Part shown: piece by piece, positions 23,471-32,530 of the stretch
How positions within the stretch are numbered: position 1 is the first letter of the stretch
Layout of the letters: each line of letters begins with the position of its first letter
Origin: Streptomyces globisporus
GTDB taxonomy: Bacteria; Actinomycetota; Actinomycetes; Streptomycetales; Streptomycetaceae
Length of the DNA: 42,391 nucleotides
NCBI RefSeq assembly: GCF_003501885.1
Contig: NZ_QWFA01000026.1
Location: forward strand, 1 to 42,391
Direction: 5' to 3'
Position numbers and translations under genes: made by a program
Notes under the pieces: model-generated
Told to the model about the DNA's origin: nothing
What the model saw: the letters and a program-made list of their open reading frames with translations, nothing else
The model's database searches: none

Positions 23471-24097
23471 TCAGGCCTCGAAGGGCCGGGCCGGCCACGG
23501 CGCTTCGGCGGGGCGCAGTGAGTCGACGCCGTCGCCCGCGCGGACGGCGGTGAGCGCGAGCACCCCGACGACCAGGCAGTTGTTGTGCAGGTCCCCGGCG
23601 ATGACCGAGCGGACCAGCTCGTCCAGCGGCACCCGGGCCTGCTCCATGTCGGCCTCTTCCTCCGCGACCGCGTACCGCTCGCCCTCCGCCTCGGAGAGGT
23701 CGCGGGCCAGGAAGATCCGCACGGCCTCGTCGCAGCCGCCGGGCGTGGTGTAGACGTCGGTCAGCACCCGCCAGTCCTCGGCCTTGACGTGCGCCTCCTC
23801 GTACAGCTCGCGCTGGGCGGCGTGCAGGGGGTTCTCGCCGGGGATGTCGAGCAGACCGGCCGGGATCTCCCACAGCCGGTGGCGTACCGGGTGGCGGTAC
23901 TGGCGCAGCACGATGACCCGGTCCTCGTCGTCGATCGCGAGGACGGCGACGGAGCCCGGGTGGACCTGGTAGTCACGGCCGTGGACGGAACCGTCGGGCA
24001 TCACCACCTGGTCGGTGCGGACGCTGGTCTTGTTGCCGGTGAAGGGAGTCACCGTCGCGGTGACCTGCCACTCCTCGGGCGTGTCCTGGATACCCAC
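23471..24097 (-). CDS. Nudix hydrolase, ADP-ribose pyrophosphatase type
   Basis: 208 residues. Upstream of the box are VIVLRQYRHPVRHRLWEIPA, typical of ADP-ribose pyrophosphatases. The Nudix box runs from residue 81: GLLDIPGENPLHAAQRELYE then EAHV. It has one extra residue between the Gly and first Glu, and EEAH instead of EETG; the REL and EE residues are present. It probably cleaves ADP-ribose to AMP and ribose-5-phosphate. GTG 24097 has GGGAGGACGCA immediately upstream; the frame is open further up. It lies downstream of pyrG on the same strand beyond a hairpin. Confidence 0.9.
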   Translation of the reverse strand: MGIQDTPEEWQVTATVTPFTGNKTSVRTDQVVMPDGSVHGRDYQVHPGSVAVLAIDDEDRVIVLRQYRHPVRHRLWEIPAGLLDIPGENPLHAAQRELYEEAHVKAEDWRVLTDVYTTPGGCDEAVRIFLARDLSEAEGERYAVAEEEADMEQARVPLDELVRSVIAGDLHNNCLVVGVLALTAVRAGDGVDSLRPAEAPWPARPFEA

Positions 24098-24131
24098 TGC
24101 GTCCTCCCACGTACCACGTACAAAACGAGAA

Positions 24132-24168
24132 ACCGGGGCACGCATCCGTCAAGGATCCGTACCCCGGT
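24132..24168 (-). terminator. Terminator after pyrG
   Basis: A 16-bp stem with two mismatches (24132-24147 with 24153-24168) and a GTCAA loop, 20 bp after the pyrG stop on the minus strand. Confidence 0.65.
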
Positions 24169-24187
24169 CAACCGTAATGCCTCGGGA

Positions 24188-25843
<1,656 letters not shown>

Positions 25844-26284
25844 AGCCAAAGGGGGCTCCCGTGGTCGCGATTCTGAGGTGCGAACGGCAGCCGAACCGGG
25901 GATTCCGGGGGTGCCGTCGCTGCGGTTCGGGGGCCTCGTCCGCTGTCAGAGACGACCACCGTCCACGGGCTACCAGGGTAACAGCGACGGGGGGAGGCTG
26001 CTTCCGGCCACACCCTGCACAAGGGCGTCACACCATCACCTCAGGCATTTCACGTCCCACCCGATCAGCTCAGAGATCTTGCGGGCACCGTCGCGCGGAT
26101 CTTCGTGGTGCGTCGTATCCTGCTCAAACACTCGCTGCCGAGACGGCCGGGCGGCGGCACCACCCAGGCCGCCCACCGGTACAGGAACTCGTCGGATCTT
26201 CCCGGGTGAAAGACCCTACGACCCCCTTGACCCGCAGTAAGCGCCCTTTGACGGGGCGACATGGCCGTTCGACTGGAGACGCAC
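25844..26284. other. 441-bp divergent intergenic region between pyrG and the GH15 gene
   Basis: It must contain both promoters. Possible -10-like sequences are TATCCT at 26116-26121 (plus) and TTACCCTGG around 25975 (minus), neither with a good -35. The frame that runs through it lacks recognisable protein features, so I call no gene here. Confidence 0.45.
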
Positions 26285-28087
26285 GTGGCCGGGCGCATCG
26301 AGGATTACGCACTCATCGGAGACATGCAGACCGCAGCCCTGGTCTGCCGGGACGGCACAGCGGACTGGCTGTGCCTCCCCCGCTTCGACTCGCACGCCGT
26401 CTTCGCGGGGTTGCTGGGCACCGAGGAGCACGGCTTCTGGCGCCTGGGCCCCGCGAGAGCGGAGGGAACGGAACCGGCCTCCGCCGACCGGCGGCGCTAC
26501 CGCGGTGACTCCCTCATCCTGGAATCGGAGTGGGACACACCGCGCGGCACCGTGCGGGTGACCGATTTCATGCCCCCGCGTGACGGAGCACCCCAGCTCA
26601 TCCGGATCGTGGAGGGTGTCAGCGGCCGGGTGCCGATGCGCTCGGAACTGCGGATGCGGTTCAGCTACGGCCGGGTGACACCGTGGGTTCACAAGGTGGA
26701 CAACCGTACGGTCGCGGTCGCAGGGCCCGACTCGGTCTGGTTGGACACCGAAGCGGAAACGTATGGCCAGAATCTGACCACGTACTCCGACTTCACGGTG
26801 GGCCCCGGCGACCGGGTGGCGTTCACGATCAGCTGGCAGCCCTCGCACCACGAGCCGCCCGCGCTCCCCGAGCCGGAGAACTCGCTGGAGGCGACGGAGA
26901 ACTTCTGGCGCGAATGGGTCGAGCAGTGCACGTACCACGGGCCCTACCGGGAGGCGGTTGTCCGCTCCCTGATCACGCTCAAGGCCCTCACCTACGCCCC
27001 GACCGGCGGCATCGTCGCCGCGCCGACGACGTCGCTGCCCGAGGAGATCGGGGGCGTACGGAACTGGGACTACCGCTACACCTGGCTGCGGGACGCCGCG
27101 ATCACCCTCTCCTCGCTGCTGCGCACCGGCTACCGGGAAGAGGCCCGCGCCTGGCGTGAATGGCTGCTGCGGGCGGTGGCGGGCGACCCGGAGAACCTCC
27201 AGATCATGTACGGCATCGCCGGTGAGCGCGAGCTCGGCGAGGCGGAGCTGGACTGGCTGCCCGGTTACGAGAACTCCACCCCGGTCCGCGTCGGCAACGG
27301 CGCCGCGAACCAGCTCCAGCTGGACGTGTACGGCGAGGTCACCGAGGCGCTGCACCTGGCGCACATGACGGGTCTGACCCGCAACGACTACGCCATGGGC
27401 CTCCAGCTGAAGCTGATCGAGTATCTGGAGAAGCACTGGGAGGAGCCCGACGAGGGCATCTGGGAGGTGCGTGGGCCGCGCCGCCACTTCGTGCACTCGA
27501 AGGTGATGGCGTGGGTCGCGGTCGACCGGACGATCAAGCTGGTCGAGTCCGGTGACGTCGAGGGCCCGCTGGAGCGGTGGTACGAGCTCCGCGACGACAT
27601 CCACCGGGACGTCTGCGAGCGCGGCTACGACAAGGAGCGGAACACCTTCACCCAGTCCTACGGGTCGAAGGAGCTGGACGCCTCCCTGCTGCTCATCCCG
27701 CAGATGGGCTTCCTGCCCCCGGACGACAAGCGGGTCATCGGCACCATCGAGGCGATCCAGCGGGAGCTGTCCACGGAGGACGGCTTCATCCTGCGCTACC
27801 CCACCGAGGGCGAGGACGCGGGCGTCGACGGTCTGGAGGGCGACGAGGGCGCGTTCCTGGCCTGCTCGTTCTGGATGGCGGACGACCTCGCGATGATCGG
27901 CAGGGTCGACGAGGCGCGCCAGCTGTTCGAGAAGCTGCTGTCGCTCCGCAACGACCTGGGCCTGCTGGCCGAGGAGTGGGACTCGAACCTCCAGCGCCAG
28001 GTGGGGAACTTCCCGCAGGCGTTCAGCCACGTCCCGCTGATCGACACGGCCCTGCGGCTGACGGCGAGCGGCGCGTACGTGGGCTGA
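26285..28087 (+). CDS. Glycoside hydrolase family 15 protein (glucoamylase / trehalase-type)
   Basis: 600 residues from GTG 26285 (VAGRIEDYALIGDMQTAALV). An N-terminal beta domain (DWLCLPRFDSHAVFAGLLGT, TDFMPPRD) precedes the (alpha/alpha)6 barrel with GGVRNWDYRYTWLRDAAITL, LPGYENSTPVRVGNGAANQL and LLAEEWDSNLQRQVGNFPQAFS, containing the acidic residues used by GH15 enzymes. It has no signal peptide, so it is cytoplasmic; actinobacterial relatives hydrolyse trehalose or alpha-glucans. GTG 26285 is chosen for GGAG six bases upstream; an in-frame ATG at 26261 would add eight residues. It is convergent with the PLP enzyme gene. Confidence 0.92.
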   Translation: MAGRIEDYALIGDMQTAALVCRDGTADWLCLPRFDSHAVFAGLLGTEEHGFWRLGPARAEGTEPASADRRRYRGDSLILESEWDTPRGTVRVTDFMPPRDGAPQLIRIVEGVSGRVPMRSELRMRFSYGRVTPWVHKVDNRTVAVAGPDSVWLDTEAETYGQNLTTYSDFTVGPGDRVAFTISWQPSHHEPPALPEPENSLEATENFWREWVEQCTYHGPYREAVVRSLITLKALTYAPTGGIVAAPTTSLPEEIGGVRNWDYRYTWLRDAAITLSSLLRTGYREEARAWREWLLRAVAGDPENLQIMYGIAGERELGEAELDWLPGYENSTPVRVGNGAANQLQLDVYGEVTEALHLAHMTGLTRNDYAMGLQLKLIEYLEKHWEEPDEGIWEVRGPRRHFVHSKVMAWVAVDRTIKLVESGDVEGPLERWYELRDDIHRDVCERGYDKERNTFTQSYGSKELDASLLLIPQMGFLPPDDKRVIGTIEAIQRELSTEDGFILRYPTEGEDAGVDGLEGDEGAFLACSFWMADDLAMIGRVDEARQLFEKLLSLRNDLGLLAEEWDSNLQRQVGNFPQAFSHVPLIDTALRLTASGAYVG

Positions 28088-28094
28088 GGCGTCA

Positions 28095-28138
28095 CCGGAC
28101 CGCCCATCGCGCTCGTCAGGGCGCGGTGGGCGGTTCGG
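28095..28138. terminator. Bidirectional hairpin between convergent genes
   Basis: CCGGACCGCCCATCGCG (28095-28111) pairs with 28122-28138 with two mismatches that become G-U in one orientation, around a 10-nt loop. It lies 7 bp after the GH15 stop and overlaps the end of the aminotransferase gene (stop at 28116). Confidence 0.6.
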
Positions 28139-28922
28139 CTGTGTACGCCCGGTGGAGCGTCTGAAGGAAGTGCGGCGCGGCGGGCAGTTCGGTGGGACCG
28201 ATGCGGTGGACGGGAATGCCGGGGGTCCAGGAGTTCATGACGGCCGCTCCGGCGAGGGCGGGCAGGTCGGCGGGGGTGACCGGGGCGACCCGCTGGCCGA
28301 TGCCGAGCGCCTCCAGTTGTCTGCGGACGATGCCCAGCGTCGTACCGGTCAGGACCCGGGCCTCGGGCCACACCACCGTGTCGCCGTCCCAGAACACCAG
28401 GTTCCAGATGGTCGCCTCGCTGAAGCGGCCCTCCCGGTCCAGGAAGGCGGCGTCGTCGAAGCCGTCGGCGACGGCCTGCCGGAGCAGGTGCGTCTTGGCC
28501 ACCTCGCCGACGTGCTTGACGTGCGGCAGGAACCGTTCGTGTTCCACCGCTGCCAGGGCGAGCGGTCCGGCGGGGCCGGAGGACGGCGGTCCGGTCCGCA
28601 CCAGGAGGGTCGGGTCGCCGTCGGCCGCGGCGAACTCGCCTGCCGTGGAGAAGACCGTGGCCGTCAGGGACACGTCGGCCGGTCCCTCGTGCAGTGCCGT
28701 ACGGAGGTGGGCGCGGACCACGTCGTCGGGCAGGGCGCGGCCGAACAGCTCCACCGACGCGAACCGCAGCCGCTCCAGGTGGAGGTCCAGGCCCCGGATC
28801 CGCCCGTCGCGGATCTGTGCGGCGGTGAAGTGGGCATGGCCCGAGAAGGCGAGCGGTCCCAGGTCGTCGGTGGTTGCCGGGCGGCCGTCGAGGTGCGCGA
28901 TGTGCGGGGAATCTTCGTTCAT
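28116..28922 (-). CDS. Class IV PLP-dependent aminotransferase / aminodeoxychorismate lyase-like protein
   Basis: 268 residues. Family features are IRGLDLHLERLRFASVELFG, LPHVKHVGEVAKTHLLRQAV (candidate PLP lysine in VKH), the FDDAAFLDREGRFSEATIWN block with the Glu of the PLP site, and VLTGTTLGIVRRQLEALG. Members include aminodeoxychorismate lyase (PabC), D-amino acid and branched-chain aminotransferases; the specific substrate cannot be decided. ATG 28922 is 58 bp from the divergent MerR gene, with a palindromic operator between, suggesting that the MerR protein controls it. Confidence 0.88.
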   Translation of the reverse strand: MNEDSPHIAHLDGRPATTDDLGPLAFSGHAHFTAAQIRDGRIRGLDLHLERLRFASVELFGRALPDDVVRAHLRTALHEGPADVSLTATVFSTAGEFAAADGDPTLLVRTGPPSSGPAGPLALAAVEHERFLPHVKHVGEVAKTHLLRQAVADGFDDAAFLDREGRFSEATIWNLVFWDGDTVVWPEARVLTGTTLGIVRRQLEALGIGQRVAPVTPADLPALAGAAVMNSWTPGIPVHRIGPTELPAAPHFLQTLHRAYTAEPPTAP

Positions 28923-28938
28923 GACTGGGACGTTAGAG

Positions 28939-28956
28939 CTTGACACCGGTGTCAAG
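28939..28956. promoter_or_regulatory. 18-bp perfect palindrome, probable MerR-type operator
   Basis: CTTGACACCGGTGTCAAG is fully self-complementary and is followed by a half-repeat GTCAAG-like element (GGTCAAGC). It contains TTGACA-like -35 hexamers on both strands and lies in the 58-bp gap between the divergent PLP enzyme and MerR genes. Position and symmetry fit the elongated-spacer promoters used by MerR proteins. Confidence 0.7.
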
Positions 28957-28980
28957 GTCAAGCGTCGAGGGCGGGGATCC

Positions 28981-29325
28981 ATGCTGATCGGGGAGTTGTC
29001 GCGACGGACGGGCGTCAGCGCACGGTCGTTGCGCTACTACGAGGCGCAGGGGCTGCTGGCGGCCCGGCGCGGGACGAACGGCTACCGCGCTTACGACGAC
29101 GACGCCGTCCTCACCGTGGCGAAGATCCGCACGCTGCTGCGGGCCGGGCTGTCGACGGAGGTGATCCGTGAGGTGCTGCCGTGCGCCGGGGGCGAGCAGC
29201 AGGGGTTCGACTGGTGTGCGGAGCTGCGGGAGATCCTGGACGGGGAGCTGGCGGCGATGGACGAGCAGATCGACGCGTTGCGGCGCAGCCGGGGGGCGTT
29301 GGTGGGGTTGCTGGGCGAGCGGTGA
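28981..29325 (+). CDS. MerR-family transcriptional regulator
   Basis: 114 residues. The N-terminal winged helix is MLIGELSRRTGVSARSLRYY then EAQGLLAARRGTNGYRAYDD, the canonical MerR HTH. A dimerisation helix at the C-terminus (ELAAMDEQIDALRRSRGALV) follows. Two cysteines (LPCAGGEQQGFDWCAEL) might bind a metal or redox signal, though the spacing is unlike the known metal sensors. ATG 28981 has GGGGAT upstream. It reads away from the class IV PLP enzyme across the palindrome at 28939-28956, and probably also regulates itself. Confidence 0.92.
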   Translation: MLIGELSRRTGVSARSLRYYEAQGLLAARRGTNGYRAYDDDAVLTVAKIRTLLRAGLSTEVIREVLPCAGGEQQGFDWCAELREILDGELAAMDEQIDALRRSRGALVGLLGER

Positions 29326-29372
29326 CGGCCCGACCACGGCATCCGGGCCTCCCCTGCCATGCGCACCCCGGG

Positions 29373-29413
29373 CCCCGGGGCGGTAGCGTCCTGATCAGGA
29401 CGACCGCCCGGGG
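29373..29413. promoter_or_regulatory. Long imperfect inverted repeat between merR-type and pucR-type genes
   Basis: A perfect 16-bp palindrome (29387-29402, centred on TGATCA) is flanked by nearly matching outer arms (CCCCGGGGCGGT at 29373-29384, ACCGCCCGGGG at 29403-29413, differing by one G and an AG bulge). It may terminate the MerR transcript, or be an operator for the PucR gene that starts 36 bp later. Confidence 0.5.
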
Positions 29414-29449
29414 TACGGGCGTGGAACAAGGGGAAAGCGGGCCGGGTAC

Positions 29450-31075
29450 GTGGAGAGCCACAGCGGAATCACCGTGCAGCGGGCGCTGGAGCTGCCGGGG
29501 CTGCGCGCCGGGCTCCCGGAGGTGGTGGCCGGCGCCGACCGGCTGAACCGTACGGTGCGCTGGGTGCACGCGGGCGAGGTCCCGAACATCGCCTCCCTCC
29601 TCAAGGGCGGCGAGCTGCTCCTGACGACCGGTCTCGGCCTGGGCGCCCGCCCAGCCGAACAGCGCGCCTTCGTCCGCCGCCTCGCCGACCGGGGCATCGC
29701 GGCCCTGGTGGTGGAGCTGGGCCCGCGCTTCGGCCGGCTGCCCGCCTCGATCGTGGACGCCGCCCGCGCGGCCGGTCTTCCGCTGGTCCAGCTGCACCGC
29801 GAGGTGCCGTTCGTCGCGGTGACAGAGGAGGTGCACACCGAGATCGTCAACGGGCACTACGCGCTGCTCCAGCAGGCGGAGGAGGTGCACCGGCGCGCCA
29901 CCCGGGCGCTGCTCGACGGGGGCGGGGTGCCGCAGGTCCTCGGGATCCTCGCCGACTTCACCGCCAACCCGGTCTTCCTGGAGACGCCCGACGGTCAGCT
30001 CCTGTACGCGGCGTCCACCGGGACCGGCCCGGTCGGCGCGGACCCGCTCCAGGTCTGGGAGGGCATGCGCGGCGACCGGGCGGCCCGGGAGTCCCCGCCG
30101 ACCGGTGCGCTGCTGGTGGACGTGCCCGGCGGCGGGCCCGAGACCGGTTCGGTACGGGCGCGGCTGGTGCTGCTGGCGGTGGCCGGGCCGCTGGCGACCG
30201 TGCACCGGATGGCGGCGGAGCGCGCGGCGGGCCTCCTGGCGGTCGTGCTGATGCAGGCCCGGCAGGAGGAGGAGCTGGCGGCCCGGGGCCGGGGCGACTT
30301 CCTGACCGACCTGGCGGAGGGCCGGATCGCCCCGGAGGACGCCCCCGCCCAGGCCCGGGTGCTCGGCTTCCGGCCCGGCGACACCCCGCTCCTGCCGGTG
30401 GTGATGCGGCTGGCCCCCGAGCTGTCCCCGTCGGGCAACTGGGCGCTGCTGGCACGTGCGGTCCTGGAGGAGCTGGCCTCGGTCGGCGTGCCGGTGCTGC
30501 TCGGTGTACGCCCCGTGGAAGGGCGGGTTCCGCTGCTGCTGGGGCTGCGGTCGGAGGGCGAACGGACGGCGGTCGCGGACCGGGTGGCGGCGGCGCTGAG
30601 GGCCGGCGTGGAGCGGGCCGGTCTCGACCGGGCCGGGTCGCAGCAGCCGGTGGTCGTGGTCGGCGTCGCGGGCGGCTGGGCGGCGGCGGGCGCAGGGCTG
30701 CGGCACGCGTCGGAGACGGCGACGGCCGCGCAGGGCCTCGACGACCGGCCCTGGTACGACGCCCGGCGGCTCGACATCGATCTGCTGCTGTGGCGGCTGC
30801 GGGACCATCCGGACCTGGCGGCGTTCGTGAACCGGGCGATCGGTCCGCTGCGCGAGCACGACCGCACCTCGCGCCCGCCGTTGCTGCCGACGCTCCAGGC
30901 GTATCTGGCGCACGCGGGCCGCAAGGCGGAGACCGCCCGCGAGCTGCACCTCAACCGCCAGACCCTCTACAACCGGCTGGCCCGGATCGGCGAGCTGCTG
31001 GGCACGGACCTGGACGACCCGCAGACGGTGCTGGCGCTGAGCCTGGCGCTACGGGCCCGGCGCCACACGACGTGA
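29450..31075 (+). CDS. PucR-family transcriptional regulator
   Basis: 541 residues. The N-terminal PucR domain is TVQRALELPGLRAGLPEVVA with NRTVRWVHAGEVPNIASLLK and GGELLLTTG. The middle holds a GGDEF-like fold region, and the C-terminal HTH is LLPTLQAYLAHAGRKAETAR then ELHLNRQTLYNRLARIGELL, the CdaR/PucR type. Members activate purine catabolism or other nutrient genes; no candidate target sits alongside, so the effector is unknown. GTG 29450 is the first start; the ribosome site is weak (AAGGGGAAA well upstream). Convergent with the GT4 gene. Confidence 0.92.
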   Translation: MESHSGITVQRALELPGLRAGLPEVVAGADRLNRTVRWVHAGEVPNIASLLKGGELLLTTGLGLGARPAEQRAFVRRLADRGIAALVVELGPRFGRLPASIVDAARAAGLPLVQLHREVPFVAVTEEVHTEIVNGHYALLQQAEEVHRRATRALLDGGGVPQVLGILADFTANPVFLETPDGQLLYAASTGTGPVGADPLQVWEGMRGDRAARESPPTGALLVDVPGGGPETGSVRARLVLLAVAGPLATVHRMAAERAAGLLAVVLMQARQEEELAARGRGDFLTDLAEGRIAPEDAPAQARVLGFRPGDTPLLPVVMRLAPELSPSGNWALLARAVLEELASVGVPVLLGVRPVEGRVPLLLGLRSEGERTAVADRVAAALRAGVERAGLDRAGSQQPVVVVGVAGGWAAAGAGLRHASETATAAQGLDDRPWYDARRLDIDLLLWRLRDHPDLAAFVNRAIGPLREHDRTSRPPLLPTLQAYLAHAGRKAETARELHLNRQTLYNRLARIGELLGTDLDDPQTVLALSLALRARRHTT

Positions 31076-31146
31076 CGGCGTCGGCCCACCGCCGCACGAG
31101 CTGACAGAACCGGCCCGCCGCCGCACCAAACGGAGCAGCACCGTGC

Positions 31147-32244
31147 TCAGCGGCCGCGCCCCGTCGCCAGCGGCTGCGCCAACTCGTCGTAGACGCTGAG
31201 CACATGGGCGATCGTGTCGTCCTCGGTGGGCCAGCCCGCCGCCTGCACCCGCCCGGCCTCGGCGAGCCGGGTCCGCGCCGCCGGGTCCCCGAGCAGCCCG
31301 ACGACCGTACGGGCGAGGGCCTCGGCGTTACCGTACGGCACCAACTCAGCAGCGTCGCCGACCAGTTCGGGGACACCCCCGACCGCGGTGGCCACCAGCG
31401 GCACCCCGGACCTCAGCGCCTCCTGCGCCAGCGGGGAGCGGCCCTCCCACCGGCTCGGCAGCAGGGCCAGATCGGCGGCGGCGACCAACTCCCCCACTCC
31501 TTCCCGCGACCCGATGAGGGAGACGGGCAACTCCTCGTCCCTGATCCGACGTTGCAGGGACTCCCGATCGCGCCCCTCCCCCGCGATGACGAGCAGCGGC
31601 ACGGGGTCCAGCCCCCGCCAGGCGCGGGCCGCGTCCAGCAGGGTGCCGAAGCCGTGCTGCGGCACGAGGCTGCCGACGGCCATCAGCAACGGCCGGTCCA
31701 CCGCCCCCAGTTCGGCCCGCACCTTGCCCTCGTCGACGACTCCGTCCAGGTGGGCGGGCGGAACGGCGGCGGGGGCGAGCCGGGCATCGCGGGCGCCCCG
31801 CTCCCGGGCCCGGTCCACCAGGTCGGAGGAGGGGGCGAGGACCACGGCCGCCGCCCGTGCGGCGCGCCGTTCCAGGAGGTGCAGGATCTGGCGGCGGGCG
31901 CCTTCCGCGTACCGCCGGGTGTGCCAGGTCATCACCAGGGGCGCGGTGCGTCCGCTCAGCGCGAGGGCGGTGCGGGCTGCCGCGTGGAGTCCGTGGGCGT
32001 GGACGACGTCCGCCCCCGTGCAGGCGGCCCGCAACGCGGCGACGGCGGCCGGGTCGCTGCGCCGGGGCACCGGCAGGAAGCGGGCTCCGGTCGCCGCGAA
32101 GTCGTAGGCGCGGTCCACGGCGGCCGGTGCGCAGACGGTCACCTGGACCCCGCGCGCCACCAGCCCGGCGGCCAGCGAACCGACGTGCGCGCTGCTGCCC
32201 GCACTGCCGCCGCCCAGGACTTGGACCGTACGCAGCTGTGACAC
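31147..32244 (-). CDS. Glycosyltransferase family 4 (second)
   Basis: 365 residues. The N-terminus VSQLRTVQVLGGGSAGSSAH holds the acceptor-side Gly-rich loop, then DVVHAHGLHAAARTA. The donor domain has LLMAVGSLVPQHGFGTLLDA and LPSRWEGRSPLAQEALRSGV (E-x7-E) and LVATAVGGVPELVGD. It transfers a sugar from a nucleotide donor; acceptor unknown. GTG 32244 has GGGGAG 9 nt upstream on the minus strand. It follows recN after 286 bp on the same strand, so it probably has its own promoter. Confidence 0.9.
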   Translation of the reverse strand: MSQLRTVQVLGGGSAGSSAHVGSLAAGLVARGVQVTVCAPAAVDRAYDFAATGARFLPVPRRSDPAAVAALRAACTGADVVHAHGLHAAARTALALSGRTAPLVMTWHTRRYAEGARRQILHLLERRAARAAAVVLAPSSDLVDRARERGARDARLAPAAVPPAHLDGVVDEGKVRAELGAVDRPLLMAVGSLVPQHGFGTLLDAARAWRGLDPVPLLVIAGEGRDRESLQRRIRDEELPVSLIGSREGVGELVAAADLALLPSRWEGRSPLAQEALRSGVPLVATAVGGVPELVGDAAELVPYGNAEALARTVVGLLGDPAARTRLAEAGRVQAAGWPTEDDTIAHVLSVYDELAQPLATGRGR

Positions 32245-32378
32245 GTTGATTGGCTCCCCGGGGCTCCGGAGTCGGCGGTGAGTACAGCGCCAAGGATGCC
32301 AGCCCGTACGCACGTTCCGGGACCGCCGTAACGTTGCTGCCGCACCCACGGCGACAACCGACCACACCGCATCACCCT

Positions 32379-32400
32379 CACGGGTGAATCACGGGTGAAT
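32379..32400. repeat. Two adjacent 11-bp direct repeats upstream of the GT4 gene
   Basis: CACGGGTGAAT occurs at 32379-32389 and again at 32390-32400. Just before it CACCCTCACGGGTG forms a small inverted repeat. It lies in the 286-bp recN-GT4 gap, in which I see no gene. A direct-repeat regulator site is possible. Confidence 0.4.
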
Positions 32401-32530
32401 GATGGGACGCGGGGTTGCCGTCATCGGCGACGGAGGGGTGCAGGCGGGGGATTCCCCGCCCGCACCCGCACGATCACCGGAGCGCGCTACACCGGAGCGG
32501 GCCGCGCCGGACGGCACCACGCCCTGCCCC

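Noticed and set aside
25861..26508. ORF across the pyrG-GH15 gap
   Set aside because: No ribosome site or domain, and it runs into the GH15 gene out of frame.
31082..31130. Near-repeat CGGCCCACCGCCGCAC / CGGCCCGCCGCCGCAC
   Set aside because: Imperfect and of common composition; no context that suggests function.
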